The position numbers and the translations under genes are program-made. DNA of 64,000 bases, from the NCBI RefSeq assembly GCF_000422865.1, contig NZ_AUGW01000003.1:1-64000 (forward strand), given 5' to 3'. The stretch comes from Oceanospirillum maris DSM 6286. Its GTDB lineage: Bacteria > Pseudomonadota > Gammaproteobacteria > Pseudomonadales > Halomonadaceae. Position 1 is the stretch's first letter; each line of letters begins with the position of its first letter. This document shows, one piece after another, positions 44,348 through 52,510 of the stretch. The notes beneath the pieces were generated by a model. The model had not been told where the DNA came from. It saw only the letters and a list, made by a program, of their open reading frames with translations, and did no database searches.

Positions 44348-46096
44348 CTACCGCAAAAGAATCTCCCCAGACTCTAGATAGAAGGTCGCTTTACCGAAGT
44401 CCTCTTTTAGTACACGACCAATATCGGCGATAACAATGTTGCAGCCAGAGTAGGCCTTTTTAAGCGCTTTAACACGGGCCTTACGACGCGACTGCATCTC
44501 GTCCTCTAGCTCTTGGCGGCGCTGTTCTAACCCTGCCATTGCTTTGCTAATGGTTTCTCGGGCTTTCAGAATCTGCTCTTTTTTCTCGGGAGAGATTCGG
44601 CGTCTCTCTTCTCGAATTCGATGAATAAGGTCTTTTAACTGCTGGGCTTGTGCCATGCCCTCACGTAATTTCTGCTGAACTTGACTCATTTCATCACGGA
44701 CAGCATCCAGTGGGCCAACCTCTAGAATGGTTGGCACGGATGCTAGCGTTCCAAGTTGTCCCGCTTCAATATATTCCGTGGCACGTACGTGGCCACCAAC
44801 AAGCTGACCGGCACCAGAGAGCTTGATAGAATCTGAAGCCCAAAGTCGGCTATGCATGATAAGTGTCTGAGCAAAAATGCTCGCATTACTTTCAACCCAT
44901 GCATCTTGAATAAAGCGAGCTTTAATCATGCCTTTCGCTCGAACAACGGCATTTTCTCTAGTGGGTTGTTCCGCGTTTAAATGGGGAGATTTTTGACCAA
45001 TAACACCACCGGCAATCTCGACATTACCGCCGGATATAACCGTAGCGTTGTCAACCAGCCCACCAATTTTAACGTCCCCAGTGGCTTCTAATAACATACC
45101 AGGGCTTACACCTTGCTTAACCTGTACGCTGCCATCAAAGCGGATATTACCCGAGCCTAGGCTGACTTCTTCCAGCTTCAAAATATTCTCAACATGCACG
45201 CCTTTATCCGTAAATACGGGCATACCTTTTATCGTTGAAACATAAGTACGTCGGTCGGCATAGTCGGGGCGGACACTGGAGTCCATTTTTATCTTTTTCT
45301 CTTTGCCGTTGTAAGCTTTGATGGTTTTTCCGTTAACAGAAAAACCATCTTCACCGCTGACAGGCTCCGTTAATTTAAATAACGGTGTTTCTGCAGGAAG
45401 TACCGAAAAGTCGCCAAGTTCTCTGAAATCAACCTTTTCATGGGTGCCTTTTAACACTTTAGGCCGTCGTTCAGAAACCTCATCAACAAGAGGAATGATA
45501 TCGCCATCCTCGCCATCTTTTGGCTTTTGCCCGAAGGCAATTAAATAGCAGCAAGGTTCCGTTATCTTTGCAAGTTGGTCGTCAGAAAACGTCTGATCAA
45601 TAAACGCGGTGTCTAAGCCGCGAAAGATCCTATTTTTCTGTAATAACTGATCAAACACTTCCCTCGTAAGGGGCGCGCCGCTGCCCATGGCTGGCGTAAT
45701 TTCAACACCGGCAATAGTTTGATCTGGAGAAGTGTAAACTCGCATTTCAGAATCAACGGGGCCGCCAATCTCAATTTCAAAGCTTCGTCGTTGTTCTATC
45801 CCTTTGGCAAGATCAGCTAAACGATCAGGATAAAGGGGAATATCAGCCTCAAGATAGCCTTCGTCGGCAACCATCTGGCGAATGGCCTCCACTGAAATAG
45901 GCTGCATCTGAGGGGTTGGTTTGAATGTCGCAATCAATTTACCGTTGTTGTTGACGGCAAAATCCAAACCCGTCACATTCTCCTTAGCTTTAGAGGAGGA
46001 TTGTTCTGCATTTGGCGTCATTCCAGACGGATTCTCGGTTGTAGGTATAGCTGCAATATCCATATTTTTACTATCATTATTATTGGTTGGGTTCAT
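44348..46096 (-). CDS. DUF342 (FapA-type) polymer-forming protein
   Basis: This is a 582-residue cytoplasmic-type protein. A central right-handed beta-helix region lies at about 290-420 (repeated GNIRFDGSVQVKQG, EATGDVKIGGLVDNATVISGGNVEIAGGVIG). A long coiled coil follows at about 450-540, and a short beta end. DUF342/FapA proteins are linked to flagellar assembly or surface polymers in some bacteria, but no flagellar gene is nearby. The ATG at 46096 is chosen; a GTG at 46123 is an alternative, and neither has a strong ribosome site. Confidence 0.8.
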   Translation of the reverse strand: MNPTNNNDSKNMDIAAIPTTENPSGMTPNAEQSSSKAKENVTGLDFAVNNNGKLIATFKPTPQMQPISVEAIRQMVADEGYLEADIPLYPDRLADLAKGIEQRRSFEIEIGGPVDSEMRVYTSPDQTIAGVEITPAMGSGAPLTREVFDQLLQKNRIFRGLDTAFIDQTFSDDQLAKITEPCCYLIAFGQKPKDGEDGDIIPLVDEVSERRPKVLKGTHEKVDFRELGDFSVLPAETPLFKLTEPVSGEDGFSVNGKTIKAYNGKEKKIKMDSSVRPDYADRRTYVSTIKGMPVFTDKGVHVENILKLEEVSLGSGNIRFDGSVQVKQGVSPGMLLEATGDVKIGGLVDNATVISGGNVEIAGGVIGQKSPHLNAEQPTRENAVVRAKGMIKARFIQDAWVESNASIFAQTLIMHSRLWASDSIKLSGAGQLVGGHVRATEYIEAGQLGTLASVPTILEVGPLDAVRDEMSQVQQKLREGMAQAQQLKDLIHRIREERRRISPEKKEQILKARETISKAMAGLEQRRQELEDEMQSRRKARVKALKKAYSGCNIVIADIGRVLKEDFGKATFYLESGEILLR

Positions 46097-46438
46097 AGCA
46101 TTGGATCGCCCTGAGCTAAGCACACATGAAGTTAAGCGACTTCACCATAAAGTCGTTTTGGATTCCACTTTTATAAGTTTACCGCTACTTTTCTTTACCA
46201 TTGTGTGACTTAGGTTAACGAATGAAAAAGTGTATTTTATTAGCTGGATTCAATATAAATACTCAAAATAAGACTTTTTAACAATCCTTTTTTATTTGAA
46301 AGAATTGCTTTGTATTAATATTTAATAAATTGAAGGCCTTGGCGTAGGCAAGTCCTTTAAATCAGGTTATTATCATTCGCGCAAATAATTGTCTGTCGTA
46401 ACACTAGCAGAGTAAAAAACGGGGCTAAAGGGTATTTA
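46097..46438. other. AT-rich intergenic stretch, divergent promoters
   Basis: These 342 bases separate the DUF342 gene from the small gene on the + strand. The middle (46220-46330) is very AT-rich, as expected for promoters. No repeats or structured elements stand out. Confidence 0.4.
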
Positions 46439-46771
46439 ATGACTGATTCATCTAAAATTAGCGAATTGCGCCTGAAGAGGCTGCTCGGCATTGTGCTGCT
46501 ATCTGAGCTTATGTCTGGTAAACGCAATTTGTTGAATGTGATGCTCGACAAAGGCACCACGATGGAGAAGGACCGTAAAGAACTTGAGTTGCCGCCTATG
46601 CCACATAATGCTTGGCAAGGTCTACCCCTTAAGGAACAGCTTCGTAAGGCCCGTCTTGAGTCCGCTATTTTGACGCTATCAGCAGATCGCACCGTTAATC
46701 CTAAAAAGAATTTGGTCTATCAAGATCATGTTTATCAGCCGTCTTCTGGCACGGCTAAAAATAAATCGTAA
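46439..46771 (+). CDS. Small protein of unknown function
   Basis: This 110-residue, basic, mostly helical protein has no signal or membrane segment. A pair of helices (ISELRLKRLLGIVLLSELMSGKRNLLNVMLDKG) is followed by a Pro-rich link and a second helical part ending in a charged tail. AAGGGT lies about 6 bases before the ATG. No family is recognised. The frame and codon use look like those of the neighbours, so it is probably real. It is divergent from the DUF342 gene and may share its regulation. Confidence 0.6.
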   Translation: MTDSSKISELRLKRLLGIVLLSELMSGKRNLLNVMLDKGTTMEKDRKELELPPMPHNAWQGLPLKEQLRKARLESAILTLSADRTVNPKKNLVYQDHVYQPSSGTAKNKS

Positions 46772-46839
46772 GTGTTTGTTACCACTTTTTTTTGCTAAAG
46801 CTATACCTTCGTTTTAAAGACTATCGCATAATTACCCTC

Positions 46840-46882
46840 TAGCACTCGTTTATGCTGCCTGATGTTCGCCGGCGGAGTGCTA
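46840..46882 (+). promoter_or_regulatory. Leader hairpin before upp
   Basis: TAGCACTC (46840-46847) pairs with GAGTGCTA (46875-46882) over a 27-base loop, ending 37 bases before the upp start. Followed by an AT-rich stretch without a clean U-run. It may be the end of an upstream terminator or part of a leader control of upp-uraA; the role is not clear. Confidence 0.4.
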
Positions 46883-46919
46883 CGATTTAAATTTTATGCG
46901 TGTCGATTTGAGGGTTCCC

Positions 46920-47549
46920 ATGTCCGTTAATGTAATCAAACATCCGCTCGTCCAGCACAAGCTAGGCTTAATGCGCCAGTATGGTATTAGCACCAAAAGT
47001 TTCCGCGAGCTAGCCGCCGAGGTCGGAACACTCCTTACGTACGAAGCAACCCAAAGCCTTGAAATGGAATATGTCACCATCAAAGGGTGGGACGGTTCTA
47101 ATATTCAAGTAGAACACATCAAGGGTAAGAAAATCACGGTTGTACCCATTCTTCGTGCGGGTTTAGGCATGATGGACGGCGTTATCAACTTGATTCCTAG
47201 CGCTAAAGTCAGTGTTGTTGGCTTACAGCGTAATGAAGAAACTTTGGAGCCTGTCCCTTACTTTGAAAAGCTCGTGGGTAAAATTGATGAGCGTATTAGC
47301 TTAGTGATTGATCCTATGCTGGCAACCGGCGGCTCAATGATTGCCACGATTGATATGCTGAAAAAAGCAGGTTGTAAAGATATCAAAGTGATTGTGCTGG
47401 TTGCTGCACCTGAAGGTATTGAACGGACTTTAAATGCCCATCCTGATATCGAAATTTTCACCGCATCGGTTGATGACCATTTAAATGATAAAGGTTATAT
47501 CATTCCTGGTTTAGGCGATGCAGGTGATAAAATCTTCGGTACGCTGTAG
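46920..47549 (+). CDS. upp: Uracil phosphoribosyltransferase
   Basis: This 209-residue enzyme makes UMP from uracil and PRPP. The PRPP-binding loop reads [11 protein letters not shown], and the uracil-site ending [18 protein letters not shown] is typical. The ATG at 46920 follows GAGGG by 5 bases and gives the normal length; an upstream ATG at 46896 would add eight residues. It is followed 72 bases later by the uracil permease gene, so the pair forms a pyrimidine-salvage operon. Confidence 0.97.
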   Translation: MSVNVIKHPLVQHKLGLMRQYGISTKSFRELAAEVGTLLTYEATQSLEMEYVTIKGWDGSNIQVEHIKGKKITVVPILRAGLGMMDGVINLIPSAKVSVVGLQRNEETLEPVPYFEKLVGKIDERISLVIDPMLATGGSMIATIDMLKKAGCKDIKVIVLVAAPEGIERTLNAHPDIEIFTASVDDHLNDKGYIIPGLGDAGDKIFGTL

Positions 47550-47621
47550 ATCGTTTTGCTTTCCGAATTATAAAAAAACGCTTTTCTAATTCTTAAAATA
47601 ATGAAAATGTCAGGATGTAGC

Positions 47622-48869
47622 ATGACAACGGAAAATCAATTCGCTTCCGCGACCTCTCCGAAAACAATTCTTACCGGAGCTCAAATGCTGTTTGTTGCAT
47701 TTGGAGCCTTGGTTCTAGTGCCCCTGCTGACAGGGCTTGATCCTAATGTGGCACTGTTTACTGCAGGTTTTGGTACCTTAATATTTCAGATCGTTACTCG
47801 GGGGAAAGTACCGGTTTTCTTAGCATCTTCTTTTGCTTTTATCGCACCGATTATCGCTAGCGTTCAAAGCTGGGGGATTCCCGCTACGATGGGTGGCCTT
47901 TTTGCTGCAGGCTTAGCGTATATGCTGCTTAGTGGCATTGTTCGGGTAAAAGGCGCGGGAATTCTTCACCGTATTTTGCCTTCCGTTGTGGTTGGGCCAG
48001 TGATTATGGTGATTGGTTTAGCTTTGGCTCCGGTTGCAGTAAATATGGCGATGGGCAAAGCAGGTGATGGTTCCATTGTACTGGTTGAGTATGACAAGGC
48101 TATTCTTGTCTCAATGTTCTCTTTGCTTATAACCCTGTTAGTTGCGGTTTTTTCAAAGGGTGTCTTTCGCTTAATTCCTATTTTAGCCGGTGTTGTTTCA
48201 GGCTATGCCCTGTCACTAATGATGGGAATTGTGAGTTTTGCGCCAGTGGAAGAAGCCGCTTGGTTCGCAATGCCAGCGTTCACATTACCAGAGTTCCATT
48301 GGCAGGCGATTCTCTTTATGGTGCCTGTCGCCATTGCGCCTGCCATTGAGCATGTGGGTGATATGGTCGCTATTAGCCAAGTAACCGGTAAAGATTATCT
48401 GAAAAAACCGGGGCTTCATCGCACGTTATTAGGCGATGGTTTAGCCACATCAACCGCCGCACTATTTGGTGGGCCACCTAATACAACCTATTCCGAAGTA
48501 ACTGGTGCGGTTATGCTGACACGCAACTTCAATCCAATCGTAATGACTTGGGCTGCCATTATTGCCGTCGTCTTAGCTTTTGTCGGTAAGATGGGCGCAG
48601 TACTACAGACAATTCCTGTTCCTGTTATGGGCGGGATTATGACCTTACTCTTTGGCTCTATCGCTGTTGTTGGTATGAATACTTTGGTTAAATCAGGCCA
48701 AGACTTAACAGCCCCACGTAACCTTAGTATTGTTGCTCTGATTCTAGTTTTTGGTATAGGCGGCATGTATATCGGTGGTGGTGAATTCAGCTTGCAAGGC
48801 GTTAGTCTGTGCGCGATTGTTGGTATTATGCTCAACTTAATTTTGCCTAAACATTTAGGTGAAGATTAA
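47622..48869 (+). CDS. uraA: Uracil permease
   Basis: This NCS2-family H+ symporter has 415 residues from the ATG at 47622 (AGGA 6 bases upstream); an ATG at 47601 is less well placed. About 12-14 membrane helices are seen. The substrate region includes VPVAIAPAIEHVGDMVAISQVTGKD and the GGPPNTTYSEVTGAVMLTRNFNP loop, both hallmarks of UraA. It imports uracil for the preceding upp enzyme. A strong terminator follows. Confidence 0.95.
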   Translation: MTTENQFASATSPKTILTGAQMLFVAFGALVLVPLLTGLDPNVALFTAGFGTLIFQIVTRGKVPVFLASSFAFIAPIIASVQSWGIPATMGGLFAAGLAYMLLSGIVRVKGAGILHRILPSVVVGPVIMVIGLALAPVAVNMAMGKAGDGSIVLVEYDKAILVSMFSLLITLLVAVFSKGVFRLIPILAGVVSGYALSLMMGIVSFAPVEEAAWFAMPAFTLPEFHWQAILFMVPVAIAPAIEHVGDMVAISQVTGKDYLKKPGLHRTLLGDGLATSTAALFGGPPNTTYSEVTGAVMLTRNFNPIVMTWAAIIAVVLAFVGKMGAVLQTIPVPVMGGIMTLLFGSIAVVGMNTLVKSGQDLTAPRNLSIVALILVFGIGGMYIGGGEFSLQGVSLCAIVGIMLNLILPKHLGED

Positions 48870-48898
48870 TATTTTACGATACGGGTTTTAAATTTTAG

Positions 48899-48934
48899 AG
48901 AGGTTTTCGGTTATACTTGAAAACCTCTTTTTTT
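48899..48934 (+). terminator. Rho-independent terminator of upp-uraA
   Basis: AGAGGTTTTC (48899-48908) pairs perfectly with GAAAACCTCT (48919-48928), followed by a run of T to 48934. Confidence 0.92.
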
Positions 48935-49102
48935 ATGCCTTTCTTTTTTATGTTTTTAGTTGAATCTGAATCTTAATGATTCAATTATAATATATAATTT
49001 AAATATTCCACCTATAATGCCACCCTGTTTATTATTGGTATTTACTTCTGCGCAATACCTGCGCAATAAGCGCTTAGTGCCTTCGATTGAGGATCGTTTT
49101 CT

Positions 49103-50368
49103 ATGCATGCTAACCAAACTGGTTCGAACGATGGTATTCTAAAACGAAGCGGTATTCAGGAAGAGTACTGTATTGCTCGTCAGCCTATTTGCGATAAGAA
49201 CTTGAATCTAGTCGCCTATGAGCTGCTATATCGCAATACAACTTCATCTATCAGCGCCTCCGTTAGCAGCCCTCATGAAGCAACAGCTCGGGTCTGTACC
49301 GTTGCCTTTATGGATATTGGTATTGACCGTCTTGCGGATAAACACCCCGTTTTTATTAATATGACCGATGAATGGTTGCTAAAAGGCGATATGTTGCCGG
49401 AACCCGCATCACGCATTGTGTTAGAAGTTCTTGAAGATATTAAGCCCACGCCAGAGGTATTAGCCGCCCTTAAGAAACTTCGGGCGCAAGGCTATACCAT
49501 TGCCCTTGATGATTTCGTTTTAACACAAGAAACCAAAGCCTTTTTACCCTTCGCCGATATCGTCAAGCTGGACGTTATGGCCTGTTCAACGGCGGTCTTA
49601 GAAAAACGCGTCTCTATTCTTAAGCGGTTGAATATTCCCCTATTAGCGGAAAAAATTGAAACATGGGAAGAGTTTGAAGCCTGTAAGCAGATGGGGTTTA
49701 GCTTATTTCAGGGTTATTTTATATCCAAGCCTGAAACTATGCAGAATCGCCCCAAGTCTGATAGCGGTATCGTTTTAACTCAGCTGATGGCGATGCTCCA
49801 TCAAGAAGAACCTGATATCAGCGAAATAGAGCAGCAGATCTCCCGGGACCCTCAGCTTTATTATCGAATTTTACGCTATATCAACTCAGCCCAGTATTCA
49901 CTGCCAAGAAAGATCGAAAGCCTACGCCAAGCCATTGTCTTGCTCGGCTTCGATAATCTTAAATCCTTGGTCAGTATGATGGTTTTAGCGGGATCGAGTC
50001 GTCGGGGTGATACCCTAATGCCTATCGCACTCTTAAGGGCCAAAATGTGCGAATGCTTGGCAACGAGAAGTAAACTGTCTCCCCCGGAGAACTACTTTAC
50101 CGTAGGCCTATTATCAATGCTGGATGCTTTTTTTGATCGTCCGTTAGCCTCTATTTTAGAAGATTTATCCCTTCACCCTAGCGTAGAAGCTGCGTTAATC
50201 CATTTTGAAGGCCCTTTAGGGCATGCTCTAGAAGTGATCGAAGCTTATGAGCGCGGTGACTGGGCTTTTGTTGAGCAAAGCAGCTTTGATCATAAATTGT
50301 TGACGGAGTGCTATGTGGAAGCCATGGCTTGGGCCGACGATGTCGTTGGCGCAACCATTGCTGGCTAA
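49103..50368 (+). CDS. EAL-like plus HDOD domain signalling protein
   Basis: This 421-residue protein has an N-terminal EAL-like domain (about 20-225) and an HDOD domain (about 215-410). The EAL motif is replaced by YELLYR, and the usual DDFGTG by LDDFVLTQ, so cyclic-di-GMP hydrolysis is unlikely; binding or protein interaction is more probable. The HDOD part includes RILRYINSAQYSLPRKIESLRQAIVLLGF. The architecture is that of YuxH/CdgJ-type proteins linked to motility and stress signalling. It is followed by dinB after 26 bases. Confidence 0.88.
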   Translation: MHANQTGSNDGILKRSGIQEEYCIARQPICDKNLNLVAYELLYRNTTSSISASVSSPHEATARVCTVAFMDIGIDRLADKHPVFINMTDEWLLKGDMLPEPASRIVLEVLEDIKPTPEVLAALKKLRAQGYTIALDDFVLTQETKAFLPFADIVKLDVMACSTAVLEKRVSILKRLNIPLLAEKIETWEEFEACKQMGFSLFQGYFISKPETMQNRPKSDSGIVLTQLMAMLHQEEPDISEIEQQISRDPQLYYRILRYINSAQYSLPRKIESLRQAIVLLGFDNLKSLVSMMVLAGSSRRGDTLMPIALLRAKMCECLATRSKLSPPENYFTVGLLSMLDAFFDRPLASILEDLSLHPSVEAALIHFEGPLGHALEVIEAYERGDWAFVEQSSFDHKLLTECYVEAMAWADDVVGATIAG

Positions 50369-50394
50369 TCTGATACGAGATGGATTAAAGGGTA

Positions 50395-51522
50395 ATGGGC
50401 GGCGACAGGATAATGGACGGCGATAGAAAGAATAAGCCACGGAAAATCATTCATGCGGATTGTGATTGCTTTTTTGCCGCGGTAGAAATGCGAGACAACC
50501 CAGCCTTAAGAGATAAGCCCATTGCGGTGGGTGGCTCGGCGGATAAGCGTGGGGTTATCGCAACGTGCAACTATGCCGCCCGCGCTTTCGGTGTGCATTC
50601 CGCCATGCCAACCGCTCAGGCATTAAAACTGTGCCCCAAGCTAGTTCTTTGTAGCGGGCGAATGGACGAATACAAAGCAACTGCCGCTAGAATACGCGCT
50701 ATATTTTACCAGCTCACCGATAGAGTCGAGGTGGTTTCTATTGATGAAGCCTACCTTGATGTTTCTAATGTGTCCGACTTTCAAGGTAGCGCCACCCGAA
50801 TGGCGCAATGGCTGAAAGCGGAGGTTCAGCAACAGGTTGGCGTAACCATCTCGATCGGCATCGCCTCTAATAAATTCTTAGCGAAAGTCGCCTCTGACTG
50901 GCAAAAGCCCGACGGCTTATTCGTTATCCACCCTGATTACGTTGCAGATTTTATACCTAGCTTAGCCGTAGGACGAATTCATGGTGTAGGTAAGGTCACG
51001 GAAGAAAAACTTAAAAAGCGAGGCATTCTAACCTGTGCAGACCTTCAAACATTACCGATGACCGAGCTGAGCGACGTTTTCGGTAAGTTTGGTATAACCC
51101 TTTATCAAAGAGCCAGAGGGGATGATTACCGTGAGGTTGTTACCGAGCGCATACGCAAATCAGTCAGCGTTGAACGCACCTTCTCACAAAACATCAGCGA
51201 TAGTCATCAGTTACAACTGGCCCTAGACAAACTGCTGCCGATTCTTACTCAGCGCTATCAAGGTTATGAATCTCGCCAAGTGCGAAGTGTCTTCGCTAAG
51301 GTGCGCTTCGCTGACTTTACGGCAACAACGGTAGAAAGTACGCTGAATACCGCACATCTAACAGGTATACGTTCAACCACAACAGACTGGATTAATGCGA
51401 AATGCTTCCAACCCTTGGTACAGGAAGCGGTCGGCCGAGGCGATCTTAATATTCGGTTACTAGGAATTGGTGTTCGTCTACGTGACCCCGAAGGCCCTTG
51501 CGAACAGCTTAGCCTTTTTTAA
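50395..51522 (+). CDS. dinB: DNA polymerase IV
   Basis: This Y-family translesion polymerase has 375 residues. Catalytic acidic residues are in HADCDCFFAAVE and SIDEAYLDV. A finger/palm/thumb layout and a C-terminal little-finger domain follow. The protein ends EQLSLF, a perfect beta-clamp binding motif. The start is uncertain: ATG at 50395 and an in-frame ATG at 50413 both have a purine-rich site (AAGGG, CAGGA) only 2-3 bases away. No LexA box is obvious upstream, and the short gap suggests cotranscription with the EAL-HDOD gene. Confidence 0.96.
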   Translation: MGGDRIMDGDRKNKPRKIIHADCDCFFAAVEMRDNPALRDKPIAVGGSADKRGVIATCNYAARAFGVHSAMPTAQALKLCPKLVLCSGRMDEYKATAARIRAIFYQLTDRVEVVSIDEAYLDVSNVSDFQGSATRMAQWLKAEVQQQVGVTISIGIASNKFLAKVASDWQKPDGLFVIHPDYVADFIPSLAVGRIHGVGKVTEEKLKKRGILTCADLQTLPMTELSDVFGKFGITLYQRARGDDYREVVTERIRKSVSVERTFSQNISDSHQLQLALDKLLPILTQRYQGYESRQVRSVFAKVRFADFTATTVESTLNTAHLTGIRSTTTDWINAKCFQPLVQEAVGRGDLNIRLLGIGVRLRDPEGPCEQLSLF

Positions 51523-51662
51523 GTCGATGATTTTTCACGACTTAGCTCATTTTTTTACGGATCAATGCTTTTCACTAGTGATCTTTTGCTGCAAATTGCA
51601 TAGGATTGCAGAATAATTAAAAATCTTCTTGTTTACATCTTACCTTCCGGAAGTATTGCTCT

Positions 51663-52460
51663 ATGGAAAGCTTGGCCGTACAGGACTTATCAATTGTTTT
51701 GGTAGAACCTTCCAATACTCAGCGTAAAATCATTATTAATGAACTAGAAGGAGAAGGCGTCGCTACCGTGGAAGGGGTGGGAAGTGCCCGTGAAGCCTAT
51801 GCGCGACTTAAAACGTTTCAGCCGGATCTTCTTATTACATCAATGTACTTACCCGATGCTACCGCTGCGGAACTTGTTGAACTGCTACAAAGAGACCCTG
51901 TAACGGCAGATATTCCTGTTATGGTCGTTTCTAGCGAACAAAACTACGATAACTTAGAAGCGGTACGCCAATCCAAAGTTATCGCTTTACTGCCTAAGCC
52001 TTTCTCACGCCAAGATTTACACCGAGCACTTTTAGCCACCATCGACTATATCAGCCCAGATGAGCTGGATCTTGAGCTTTATGATATATCCAGTGTGCGC
52101 CTGTTAATTGTTGATGACAGCCGAATGGCGCGCAAACATTTAGCTCGTGTTATGAGTCAAATTGGCATTGTTGATATCACCGAAGCCGTTGATGGATTAG
52201 ATGCCCGCAATATTATCCAAAATAATTCTTTTGATCTGATCCTGACCGATTACAATATGCCGAATATGGACGGGCAGGAGCTCATTAGCTATATCCGCAA
52301 TGAGACAGAGTTGTCTCACGTCCCTATCCTCATGGTCACGTCTGAGGAAAATGAAGCTCGCCTTAGTTCCGTTAAACAGGCAGGGGTTTCAGCGCTGTGT
52401 GATAAACCTTTTGAAGTAACACAAGTAAAAGGGTTGCTGGCCTCGTTGCTAGAAGGATAG
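51663..52460 (+). CDS. Double-receiver response regulator
   Basis: This 265-residue protein is two receiver domains in tandem (about 8-130 and 143-262) with no output domain. The second is complete: D150/D151 and the acceptor D195 in LTDYNMPN. The first is degenerate: serine replaces the acceptor aspartate (S60 in LITSMYLP), and the first acidic pair is E and P (VLVEPS). So only the second domain should accept phosphate. It lies 50 bases before the CBS-PAS-GGDEF-EAL gene and probably regulates it. Confidence 0.9.
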   Translation: MESLAVQDLSIVLVEPSNTQRKIIINELEGEGVATVEGVGSAREAYARLKTFQPDLLITSMYLPDATAAELVELLQRDPVTADIPVMVVSSEQNYDNLEAVRQSKVIALLPKPFSRQDLHRALLATIDYISPDELDLELYDISSVRLLIVDDSRMARKHLARVMSQIGIVDITEAVDGLDARNIIQNNSFDLILTDYNMPNMDGQELISYIRNETELSHVPILMVTSEENEARLSSVKQAGVSALCDKPFEVTQVKGLLASLLEG

Positions 52461-52510
52461 AAACATACTTTAACGGGCGCTTAACACGGACGTATCAGCC
52501 GGAGAATGGA

